64,000 nucleotides of DNA from Euphorbia lathyris. Lineage: Eukaryota > Streptophyta > Magnoliopsida > Malpighiales > Euphorbiaceae. The notes beneath the pieces are model-generated. The model was not told the DNA's origin and did no database searches. It saw nothing but the letters and a program-made list of their open reading frames with translations. The stretch spans positions 30,100,501 through 30,164,500 of the forward strand of contig NC_088917.1 of the NCBI RefSeq assembly GCF_963576675.1, written 5' to 3'. The translations under genes and the position numbers were made by a program. This document shows, one piece after another, positions 54,076 through 64,000 of this stretch (positions within the stretch are counted from its first letter, which is position 1; each line of letters begins with the position of its first letter).

Positions 54076-55990
54076 CCACTCCAAATTAACCAAAAAATCA
54101 TCAACAGAATTAAAGCGTGAATGCTTATCCTGATGATCAACAACCAATTTGTCCGACACCGATGGAATGATCCACCTATCTGTCTAGAAATTGAGTTTTG
54201 AAGACTGGCCAATCCACCAAAAGGTCTGGTCCCAAATGGATGAATAAACAAACTTACAAGAAGACCAAATCGAGGACGGAGCAATGGAAGCTTTAGGCAA
54301 ACCATAGACAACCAGAAATCTAGATTTCATCAGAGAAATAGCAAGACTGGTGCCTTGAATTAATTCCCAACACATCTTACCCAAGAGAGCCTGGTTAAAG
54401 ATCCTAAAGTCCTTAATGCCCAAGCCTCCATCCTCCAAACTTTTGGAACAAGTTTGCCAGGGAACCGTGATTGACTTCCTCTGGTCAACACAACCCGTCC
54501 AAAGGAAATTCCTAACACTTCTATTGAGCTTATTCAACAAACCCACTGGCCACTTATAGATCAAGAATGAGTGAACCAGAGAACCAGTAATAGCAGATTT
54601 AATTAGAGTTAAATGCCCTGCAAAGGAGAGAGAGCTACCTTTCCACTTGCTAAATTGAGAGAGAAATTTGTCTGCAAGGCTGCTGAGATAACAAGCTCTT
54701 GGATCTCCTTTAAATAGAGGGACTCCTAAGTAATTGAAGGGGAGAGACTCCAGACGGATGCCAAGATAGTGAGTAAGACGAACCCTCCTCAGGGGACTCA
54801 CCTGAGAACTAAAAAGGACAGCAGATTTGTCCCAACTAACCTGCTGACCGGAGATCTGGCCATATAACAGGAAGAAATTCTTGAGAGCATGCAAATTGCT
54901 CAAGGATGCCACTCCAAAAATGAGCATGTCATCAGCAAAAAAAAGGTGAGAGGGAAAAGAATTTCCACCGGAATAATACATAAGAGAATAAGTACCCTCC
55001 CTCACCATCTTAGCAAGCCAATGAGAGAAAAAGTCCTCAGCAATGTCAAACAGAAGAGGAGAGAGGGGGTCCCCTTGTCTAACCCCTCTAGAACAAAAAA
55101 AGTAACCCTTTGGAGAACCGTTAATCATCACAGAAATACGAGAAGATGTCAGAATGTGTAGGATCCAATCTGTGAAAGTGAGAGAAAACCCAAAAGAGTC
55201 CAATACAGCCAAGAGCAAGTTCCAATCTAAAGTATCAAAATCCTTACGAATATCAATTTTTAAGGCCATGTGACCACCAAAATGTTTTCTGTCAAGCATA
55301 TTAACTCCCTCAGAAGCTAAGGCAATGCACTGGTGAATGCTTCTACCTTTAAGGAAACCATACTGGTTGTGAGAGACAATCCTTGCTGCAATAACTGCAA
55401 GTCGATCTGCAAGAATTTTTGAGATGATTTTGAAACCAAAGTTACTCATTACAATTGGACGAAAATTCTCTATTCTGTCAGCTTCATCAACTTTAGGAAT
55501 TAGAGTCATAATACTAGAGTTTAAGCCAGGCAGGATGCAACCATGATCAAAGAAAGCCTGAACCATATTGCAAACATCCTCCCCTACAATATCCCAAAAG
55601 AAACGGTAAAAAGTTCCCCCAAAACCATCAGGACCAGGGACACTGTCAAGATCCATGGAAAAAACCGTATCTTTAATAGCTTCAATGGAAGGTTTAGAAA
55701 TTAATTCCTCATTCTCCAAGGAAGTTACTAAGTTAGGAATTACCTCATTAATTGGAGAAAGATCAATATGCTCACTAGAACTACGAAATAGATTAGAGAA
55801 ATACTCAATAACATGATCAACTAATTTTACCGTGTCAGAAGTGGGACCCCCATCGTCGATTCTTAAATGATGAATGCCGGCCCAAGTCTTTCTAACTTTA
55901 GCAGACCTTTGGAAAAAACTAGTATTCCTATCCCCCTCTTTAAGCCACTTAACACGGCTTTGCTCTGTACATCATCTCCTGCCGAAGAAG
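54076..55990 (-). pseudogene. LINE copy B, 5' half (reverse transcriptase)
   Basis: A 511-residue open frame (55719 to 54184) with upstream continuation to about 55980 (SRVKWLKEGDRNTSFFQRSA). RT motifs in order: PGPDGFGGTFYR, ENFRPIVMSNFGFKIISKIL, QYGFLKGRSIHQC, KIDIRKDFDTLDW (motif A), RGVRQGDPLSPLLF and FFADDMLIF (active site, FADD), then LTLIKSAITGSLVHSF leading into zf-RVT. It stops at TAG 54184-54186, where copy A has Trp. A frameshift near 55970 separates LLRQEMMY from the SRVKW block; upstream of that the LINE is truncated and no endonuclease is present. The sequence TCAAG at 54071-54075 is the TSD of the Gypsy insertion. Confidence 0.85.
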
Positions 55991-58900
55991 TTGTAAACTA
56001 TATCAAAATACTTAATACAAAACTTGTTTCCATCTTCGAATTCCACTCGTGTAATTTATTGTAATAGTAACAAAATCAATAATTGAGATATCTCTTTCCT
56101 TGCCTAACGTTAGGACTACCAACCATGCACTCTGGCCATACCACCCTTAGGTATAACCTTTTAACTACTACTTGGGCAATCCTAGATGGACAAAATCATT
56201 TAATCTGCCTTTCAAAATATCACAACTCGTCAAAATCATTTTTTTATTAACCAAATCACATACACAACAACATAAGTTTTCTCAATACCTTTACTCAATC
56301 AATTCCAAAATATTAAATATTAAATCATAAATCATTATTAAACTAAAATCACCAATAAATAATTTAAAAATATACTTATCAATACTAACTTCAATTTCTT
56401 AAAAATAAACACATAAATCGGCATATATAAACTTTATTTCAATAAAGCACAAGTTCATCAAAGTTACTATTTTAACCATCTTTAATTAAAACGAAAATTT
56501 ACTTTGAAAATAAATTTATAGAAAACACTTAATATATATATATATATATATTTTCAATATATTTTTCTTTAATTCTATTCTTCAAAAATATCAAATCTTA
56601 CACAACTATTAATCAAATATATTAAAGTTAATCAACACAAAACCCAAAATATTATAGGCTGAAATTTTCATGCAAACACACATATAAATACTTGCACTTA
56701 ACTTTAAACTCATATTAAAAACTAAATCATAAAAACCCAAATTAATAAAATGCATGTAAAAAACCCCCCCAAAAAATTAATTTTATGGAAAATATGGAGT
56801 TATATGTACATATACATATATAGAAACTCAAAATGGTAGTTGATAGTTACTTACATTAGCAATAATTGAGAAAAAAACACATTAAACCAGAATATGTATT
56901 AGGGTGTCTAAAACCTACTGTAAAACAATCGTCTCGATTGGACCGATCAAACTCTGGCAATCAAAGAATAATTTAGCTGTGTAGGTTTGATAAATAAAGA
57001 AGAAGGAATATCGATGAAGAATGCATATACAACTCTTGAAATGTGAGATTTATGTTCCCAATAAGGTAAAATATCCCTTTTAGTCCTCCTAAAATTTAAC
57101 TTCTTTTAAAATTTACCCTAAATTTCAATTTCACACTCAAAGCATGAAATATGCCTCTAAACTATATCCATAATACCCAAATTCATTCATTAATTATCTA
57201 CAAGTTATGAGAGTAAGGTAAGAGTTAAGGGTTTACTCTATTCAGTCCGTGTAAAATGAGAGTAAGGTAACCTTTAGAAGTACACTGCCCCTTTACCTGT
57301 GGGTTATCCATCTATGTCAAGCACTTAGTTTTTAATGAGAGTTCACGTTAACAAGATGTGGTATGACTTATCGTGGTCTTTTCTTCTTTGATTCGATTCT
57401 AGACGCGGAACGAAAGTCTTTCCACTTAGTTTGTCGAACCTTACATGGATTAAGCAATTTTAGATCTAACCTCCATCAAAAGGCTATGAGACTGCTACTT
57501 AGCCAGGGTAGGAGATTGATTCTCTTATGATAGAAATAGGGTAAAGATCACGCAACCTTTTCCAGATCACGAAGTTATTTCAAATTATCAAGATCCGTCA
57601 TACTCATCATGAGATCACAAATTCTAATATTTCATTCCATTAACTTCATCATTTATCAATATCGACATCTATGTAACAATCATTTATATATAGTAACTCT
57701 AAACTTCAACCTAGTTAATTCCATCACTAATAAATCTACACTGAAACTTCAAATATCATTTGTTCAATTTTATATAATATGATACACTTTATATTCATAT
57801 CTTCCTAGCACTAAACCAAATCTCACTTTAATAAATTTAAATCACAATTGATTTCATCTATTGCATATATATTAAATATATTTTACCCATCTCTAAGTTC
57901 TATAGATTTCTATTAGGAAAGAAAATCACTTTTGAACCACTAATATGTATGATATTCTATTATTCTCACATCTTTCAAATCATTTGAATCAATAGACATC
58001 ACCAACATATAATCATATTTCATCATAATAATACTTTTATAATTTTTCAGTCCAATCATGATTAATATTATGAACTCCAAGTCATCATCATTAATCAAAT
58101 ATAACCTTTATAAATATAACATATTTCCCCTATGAATATCACTTGAACTTATTTATTTTCGTAAAATCTAAATATGTCAATACTACCTCATACTTCTATA
58201 ATCAAATCCTTACAATAAGAAAAACCATATATATCATTCTTATACTCATCATCACATCTTCCAGTAATAACTCTAAATAAATTTAAGTTTCTCGCCAAAT
58301 TAGATGGATAACCAATATAATTTACTTAAATTACCATAATTAAAGTTTTTAAAATCCTCAAGCATTATCCTCAAACACAATGAAAGCCTAAATTTTTTAT
58401 AATGTCATTCATTTCTCATATTTTACCTACAAAATATCTAATTTGATTCCTATGTATTGCATCAGGATGAATTTCCTACTTTCCACTATTGGCTCTACCG
58501 TTTTTCTTTTTTGCCCTTAAATATATATTGGAATTGTTTAATTGATTGAGATTAAAATTCATTCTCAAATTTACTTCGAAATAATTTTGTAAAGGTTAGG
58601 GACCCATTTGATAATTTAAGGAGAATAAGGGCTAATTAGTTTTGACTATATAGTTTAGGGCCCAAATGAACTTTATTTGTTTTTTTAGAATTATTGTGAA
58701 TTTTAGAGGAAATTACACGGGAAATCAATTTTTTATTACATTTAAACATCTTTTTTTTTGTTTATTAGTAGAGTACATTTCCTTAATTTTAAAATATCAT
58801 ATTCTCATATAACTATTTATTCTTTTGTCAATTTACGATTACCAAATTCATTGTTTAATTTAAAAAAAATGTACAAGGATGTGTCGGTTTATGAATACAT

Positions 58901-60189
58901 AGTTTAGATTTTAAATTTTTGACAAATTTACAATTTTGTTGATAGGTATGAATTATATGTAATAAAGCAATTAATTCTTGAAATCTATATAAATTACCCT
59001 GAACTTTATTCAATTTTGTTAACCAACTTTGAAACATTTGTAGGGCGTTCGATGTCTTTATTCTTAAAAATGACGTCATTTTTCTCGTGCGCACAGTTCT
59101 ACTAATAGGCACATACATGGTAATGACAACAAAATCAAGAAATGTGACCGTTTTCATTGATAATGTCGAAAACATGAGTAGTACTGTTGGATGAAGCTTA
59201 TTAGAGAAAAAGGATGATGATAGGAGAAATGAATATTATTTAGATTTAGTGAAGAAAGGAAGAAGACCATAAAATATGAAGCAATAGTTGGAAGACCCTA
59301 TTGCGGACCAAGAAACAATGGATATTATGAAAAGAACCGACAAGCAAATAAATACAAAAGAGGGTGCAATCAAATTACTAGATGCAAGAGCCGTTCTAGA
59401 GTAAAGGCCTGAGGCCAAGTTGGTAAAAATAAAGTGTATAACTTTATAAGTAGTATTCATAATTTCTTAAAGTCTCTTCAACAGAGAATTGTCAGTTTGT
59501 ATAAATAAATTTTGTATTTCCGTGTAATTTCTTTTTTTTTATTCAAATAAATGGAATCGTATTATTATTATTATTAATAAAAAAAGAACGGACAATTTGT
59601 TTTCACCGCATTTCCTAATTCTTTTGTTTATGCTAAAAGTATAATTTTATTAGATGTTACTTATAGTTGTTTTTTTTTTTTTTTTTTTTTTATCAGAGTC
59701 ACTGTTTACTCCAAATTAACTTTATAAGTTGCTTTGTAGATACCCATTTTGTCCGGAATATTTTCTTAGGTTTTTAATAAATTTTACTCGAAATTTGAAC
59801 AATTCATAAATTATTCAAAATATACGGTATTATCTTAGAAATAATTTATTAGGGAAAAATAATGCTATCAAAGGTAATTTGTCATATTTGGGTATAATTC
59901 GGTAAAAATACCGAATTATATTCAAAATGTGACTTAATATAATTAAAGTATAAATTTAACCTATTATGAATTTTATTCAAGATATATTCCTCGTATGTTG
60001 AATAAAATTGAATTTGCTTGAATTTGAGTTATGATTTATTAATTAAAGTTCAAGTGTCAACCAATTGGATTAATATCTCAATGTTGATTTATTTGTTGCA
60101 AATTATATTTGGAAGTGCCAATAATCTATACTTGTGAATTATGATCTTTTCAATTTTTTTTTTTATGAATTATGATGTAATATCATGTA
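55991..60189. other. Long AT-rich intergenic region
   Basis: No gene recognised. It contains the second copy of the diverged repeat (56640-57010), a (TA)n run at about 56535-56553, a T-tract at about 59670-59692 and (ATT)n at about 59560-59576. 57180-57620 is less AT-rich and resembles an old LTR or leader but has no definable ends. Short open frames at 58855-59460 have no recognisable domain. Confidence 0.4.
56640..57010. repeat. Diverged dispersed repeat, copy 2
   Basis: Collinear words with 42325-42770, including GGCTGAAATTTTCATGCAAA against GGCTGAAATTTACATGCAAA. Confidence 0.5.
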
Positions 60190-60198
60190 TTAAAGTTA
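60190..60198. repeat. 9-bp TSD of MULE, left copy
   Basis: TTAAAGTTA, repeated at 63446-63454. Nine bp is the typical Mutator target duplication. Confidence 0.75.
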
Positions 60199-60433
60199 CG
60201 CTTAATCTAACCTGTGCCATAAGGCACATGTTTATCTAAAGATATTAATAATTATGGCATTGAAAAGGAAAAAGTGAGATACCGGATATATTAATTATTT
60301 GCTTTGAAAAAGATAGTAATTATTACTCAACCTGTTTTTGTTTTTGGCGATGAACCTCCAAAATTGAGTTTTAATATTGAGTTTTAATCCTTTTTGGTGG
60401 TGAACCTGTTTTTGCATCATTGATTTTTTTGGT

Positions 60434-60441
60434 TATAAATA
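60434..60441 (+). promoter_or_regulatory. TATA box of MULE transposase gene
   Basis: TATAAATA in GGTTATAAATATTG, about 115 nt upstream of the ATG at 60555, followed by a C/T-rich leader. Confidence 0.55.
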
Positions 60442-60554
60442 TTGAGTTTTAACCCTTCGACTTCTTAACTCATGTTTCTTCTTCTCCTCTTTTCATCAGT
60501 TTATAAATTGTTTATCCAAAATTACTCTAATTCCCACTTTACAATTAGCATTAG

Positions 60555-63072
60555 ATGGATATAGACTTGGACATTTTATCTGAACCATTTGTTTCTTCCA
60601 GTAATATTAGTAAAAGGTACGTAACATATTTAGTTATTTTTATATTTTTTTATGAACTATTTTTATAATTTTCTCATGCCTATACTTTGATGAGTATATA
60701 TTATTTTTATTAGTAAAATTACTATTTTTTTTTATTATAGGTTAAGTTTTGACCTCAATGAGCTTCCGACAGAAGATGTAGTTACAAATTATGAAAGTCA
60801 GAGTAGTGTGAAGAACTTATTTGAACCATTTGTTGGGCAGTGCTTTGAGAGTGAACAAGAGGCTTATGCTTTTTATGAAAATTACGCCAAAACTAATGGT
60901 TTTTCAATTCGGAAAGGTAGGTTTACAAAAAGAGATGGGATTATGATTAGAAGAGACTTCTTTTGTCATCGTGAAGGATTTCCAGACAAAAAATCTGTTA
61001 ACCCATTAAACGATCAATGAAATAGAGAGTCTTCAAGGTGTGGATGCAAGGCACTAATGCGCATTATATTGAAGAAACCTTTTGAGATTTTTCTTGAACA
61101 ATGGCATGTTACTCAGTTTGTCACACAACACAATCATAGATTGCTACTGCATGACCAAGTTCGCTTTCTTCCGTCATATCGCACTATATCTAAAGAAGCT
61201 GAGCAACAGATTCTTTTGTATAAAGAAGCTGGCCTCTCTGTTAGGCAAATAATGAGGGTAATGGAGCTTGAAAAAAATTTACATCATGGGGATCTTCCAT
61301 TTCTTCAAAAAGACATATATAACTTTTTTCAAAAGATACGCAAAACTCTTGGAGATAATGATGTTGTGGATCTTCTTGAGTATTGTAAGCTTGCAAAGAA
61401 TGAGGACTCAAAGTTTCAATATGAGTATACAGTCGATGAACATAATAGGATAGAGCATTTTTTTGGGCACCTTCTCATTGTTTTAATTGGTATCAAAAGT
61501 ATGGGGATGCTGTTGCCTTCGACACCACTTACAAGGTGAATTACTATAGCATGCCTTTCGGTATTTTTGTTGGTATCGATAATCATGGAAGGACCATATT
61601 GTTTGGTTGTGCTCTCCTTCGTAATGAAACAGTGGCTACATTTCGATGGCTAATGAAGGTAAATATTTTAATTTTTTTAATTAAAAAATTTCTCTTGTTT
61701 CTCTTCCTACGTATATCTTGTTTACAAATTTTTTTTTGATACATGAAAATATAAAGGTGATATATGACATGTAAATAATTATGTTGACAGCCTTTTGTTG
61801 CACTTATGAAGAAATCACCAAAGACGATTATCACTGATCAAGATCCATGGATGACAAAGGCTATTGCAATTGAAATGCCACTTGTGAAACATGCCTTTTG
61901 TATATGGCACATAACTACCAAATTTAGTGGTTGGTTTACTTTAATTCTTAGAATCAAATATATGGCTTGGTGTGCTGAATTTTACAGGCTATACAAAGTT
62001 GATAATATTGAAGATTTTGAGTATGAATGGCCTCTTGTGATCTCAAAGTTTAATTTACAAGAAAACAAACATATGATGGGCTTATATGAAATTAGAAAAT
62101 TTTGGGTGCCATGTTATCTCCGTGGCTATTTTTTTGGTGGTATGCGAACTACAGGAAGATCAGAGAGTATTAATAGTTTTGTGAAGCGTTTCACTTCTTC
62201 TCGCTTATGCTTAACTCAACTCGTTAAACAGGTAAGTTTCCTTCCTTACTTGCTTAATATTCTAAACTTTTATTTATTTATTTCTATGTGCTACTATGTA
62301 TATATTAATACTAGAATCTGATGTACTTTTTTTTCATGGTAAATACTAGGTTGACCTTGCTATAGAAGCCATCAGACAAAATCAATCACATAATGTGATG
62401 TTGGACACATACATGGGGTCTTCTCTTAGAACTTTGTCGCCTTTGGAGGAACAAGTGTATGGAGTTTTCACAAACTTTGCTTTTAAAAAGTTTCAAGGAG
62501 AGTTTGAAATGGAAACTCAATACAAGGTATGTGCTGAAAGTCAAAGAGTGTTTATAGTACAATATTATGACTATCCACATTCACAGGAGCATAAAGTTTT
62601 GTGGGATGGAATTGTGGCAGAATGTAGTTGTAGAAATTTTGAGTTTTGGGGAATTATTTGTCGTCATGTGTTAACATTATTCCTCCACAAAGATTGTTTC
62701 CAAATTCCATTAACATATTTGCCATTACATTGGTATCGCGATGAATATCATGAAATTGGAAGTTCTTCACTTCTTGGAGGAGCAATGTCCGAAATTGAAA
62801 TATTATCAGTTGGTGTGGAAGATACTGTTAGGTGTCCTCCATCTTCTATGCCCAAAGGACGTCCCAAGAATAAACGGGATAAAAGTAGCAATGAGTTGGC
62901 ACCTAAACAAGTTAAAACTTGTAAGTTTTGCAAGAGAACTGGACACAACATTACTACTTGCCGGGATAAGGAAAATTCTGATCCAAATGTTGTTTCTTCA
63001 AATATTGGAAAAAAGAGGAAGTCAAGTCAAGAAAATAAGGATTTGAATCCTGTTTACACTTTGAAGTTTTAG
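60555..63072 (+). pseudogene. FAR1/FHY3-like MULE transposase
   Basis: Four exons: 60555-60616, 60741-61658, 61791-62231, 62350-63072, all with GT-AG introns (donors GTACGT, GTAAAT, GTAAGT). About 714 residues if intact. Domain order: FAR1 DNA-binding domain (FESEQEAYAFYENYAKTNGF ... FFCHREGF ... CGCK ... HNH, a WRKY-GCM1-type zinc finger); MULE transposase core with DDE residues D (AFDTTYK, codon 61521), D (IITDQDPWM, 61836) and E (GRSESIN, 62163); SWIM finger (CSCRNFEFWGIICRH); a basic region; and a C-terminal CCHC knuckle (CKFCKRTGHNITTC). Two defects: TGA at 61018-61020 where CGA is expected, and a T run at 61458-61464 one base short, which shifts the frame between HFF and WAPSHC. Catalytic residues are otherwise preserved. 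Confidence 0.85.
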
Positions 63073-63445
63073 ATGAATTTGGGTATTGATGCTTGTAATT
63101 TGATATAAACTTTTGTATTAGATGATGAATAGCAATGTCCAAGTGGACCACAAGAACTATATTTTTTTTTCTAATGCATGAGTTTTTTTTACAGTTCTAA
63201 TGAGTGAGTTAGTTAGATATTGGTACTAATTTAGTTAAAGGATTTAGGGTTTTGATATTATTTTTATGTGAAAATATTAATTATATTTTATTATTTTTAT
63301 GTGAAAATATTAATTATGTTTTTTTTTTATTAATGGTATGTTTTATTAATGGTATATGATTACCTAGAAAACTAAACCTCTTTTGAAAAAGAGATGTATT
63401 AATTATGGCTTATCCTATGCCTTATGGCATAGGTTAGCCGAACCG

Positions 63446-63454
63446 TTAAAGTTA
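63446..63454. repeat. 9-bp TSD of MULE, right copy
   Basis: TTAAAGTTA, identical to 60190-60198. Confidence 0.75.
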
Positions 63455-64000
63455 ATATTAACTTTTGGTTATGATTTATATTATAATTAAACGTTTATAA
63501 TATAGTTGATTTCTAAATAATGAATTATGACAAACAAATTCAAAAGCTGAAATATAAATGGATAAACGATTATCCAACGCTTAAAAATGAAACTTTATTA
63601 ATAATAATAATATTTATAAATGTTATATATTTTTGGATTTCAGGAAAATAAAAAATGTTGGTTATGCACAGTGGACAAGTGGTTTACTGTTGGAGGTTTA
63701 AAATTTCTCACCAACCAAAAATAACCGAGGCAACAAAAGCAACCGAGGGACAACTGAATATTAACTGAGGTGACCAAGCGAGCAAAGATCAATGTTAAAG
63801 CGACATAACTGATGCTTACCACTTTCTAAAAAGCCGAGTCAAAGCGAAATAACTTAAGAAGTGTGTGAGAAGAGGAGCTAGATTCGTGAGTGAAAATTAA
63901 CTGTTGAACCAGTTACAATTTCGAATTTGGAGCTGAAAGCTTGACAACGCCTATCAAGTTAGTGTATTCGGCCACCCAACCAGTCGCGGAAGGAATTGGG
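63455..64000. other. Right flank, no gene
   Basis: AT-rich to about 63650, then less AT-rich. TGTTGGTTATGC at about 63657, preceded by an A-rich run, could be the start of an LTR that continues past the window, but no second copy is present. Confidence 0.3.

Larger units (their letters stand above)
60199..63445 (+). mobile_element. FAR1-type Mutator-like transposon
   Basis: 3247 bp between 9-bp TSDs. The TIRs (60199-60236 and 63408-63445) share CTAACCTRTGCCATAAGGCA and about two thirds of 38 positions. It encodes a FAR1/FHY3-like transposase. The combination of TIR, TSD and MULE transposase makes it a transposon copy, not a domesticated FRS gene. Confidence 0.82.

Noticed and set aside
58855..59175. 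Minus-strand 106-codon frame in AT-rich DNA
   Set aside because: No recognisable motif, no promoter or splice context; length plausible by chance.
60555..63072. Functional domesticated FAR1-related gene
   Set aside because: Flanked by TIRs and a 9-bp TSD and broken by a stop and a frameshift.
63657..64000. LTR start of a further Copia element
   Set aside because: TGTTGG after an A-rich run is suggestive, but no second LTR, PBS or coding sequence is in the window.

Overview
The window is nuclear DNA of a flowering plant, most likely a eudicot. This is shown by split genes with GT-AG introns, AT-rich intergenic DNA, plant-type LINEs with zf-RVT and RNase H domains, SIRE/Maximus-like Copia and Athila-like Gypsy retrotransposons, PIF and hAT MITEs, and a FAR1-type MULE. 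I cannot place it more precisely. About three quarters of it is transposon-derived. I see no rRNA or tRNA gene, no CRISPR array and no bacterial feature.

Layout. 109-8608: a 5'-truncated LINE with an 18-bp target-site duplication (TSD), split by a minus-strand Copia element (633-8352) whose 3' LTR lost its outer end together with adjoining LINE sequence. 8703-28540: a four-level nest, readable from TSDs. A PIF/Harbinger MITE (TSD TAA) holds a solo LTR; the solo LTR holds an 18.2-kb SIRE-like Copia element (9876-28075, TSD CTAAG); its pol gene holds a non-autonomous Athila-like Gypsy element (13510-20105, TSD ACTGC). 28545-35302: several hAT-type MITEs around a split zf-RVT fragment and an intact one-exon gene for a four-helix membrane protein (33968-34594, minus). 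36469-38147: a four-exon, 185-residue gene of unknown function on the minus strand, with an apparent GC-AG intron. 39535-55990: two copies of one LINE family in opposite orientation; the minus-strand copy is split by a 9.4-kb non-autonomous Athila-like element (44702-54070, minus, TSD TCAAG). 60199-63445: a FAR1-type Mutator-like transposon with terminal inverted repeats (TIRs), a 9-bp TSD and a four-exon transposase gene that retains its DDE residues but carries one stop codon and one frameshift.

The most unusual signal is in the 44702-54070 element. An 11-bp CG-rich palindrome, consensus ACGC-CYC-GCGT, occurs in pairs whose starts are 20-21 bp apart. Six direct pairs sit in the U3 region of the left LTR; the right LTR has the same set plus two extra 20-bp units. 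Nine inverted pairs lie in three internal arrays. Pair-to-pair distances cluster at 72-74, 94-95 and 104 bp, close to whole numbers of helical turns. Arrays precede the LTR TATA box and also an internal TATA box in front of the accessory ORF. The Athila-like element at 13510-20105 has a different palindrome at a 20-23 bp pitch in the same place. In both the SIRE and the larger Athila-like element, an accessory ORF of similar build (internal TATA box, EFY-type domain, acidic tract, coiled coil) lies downstream of the core genes.

Most retroelement genes are broken. The stop codons are mostly one C-to-T step from Gln or Arg codons, as expected from deamination of methylated cytosine. The two apparent host genes are 33968-34594 and 36469-38147.
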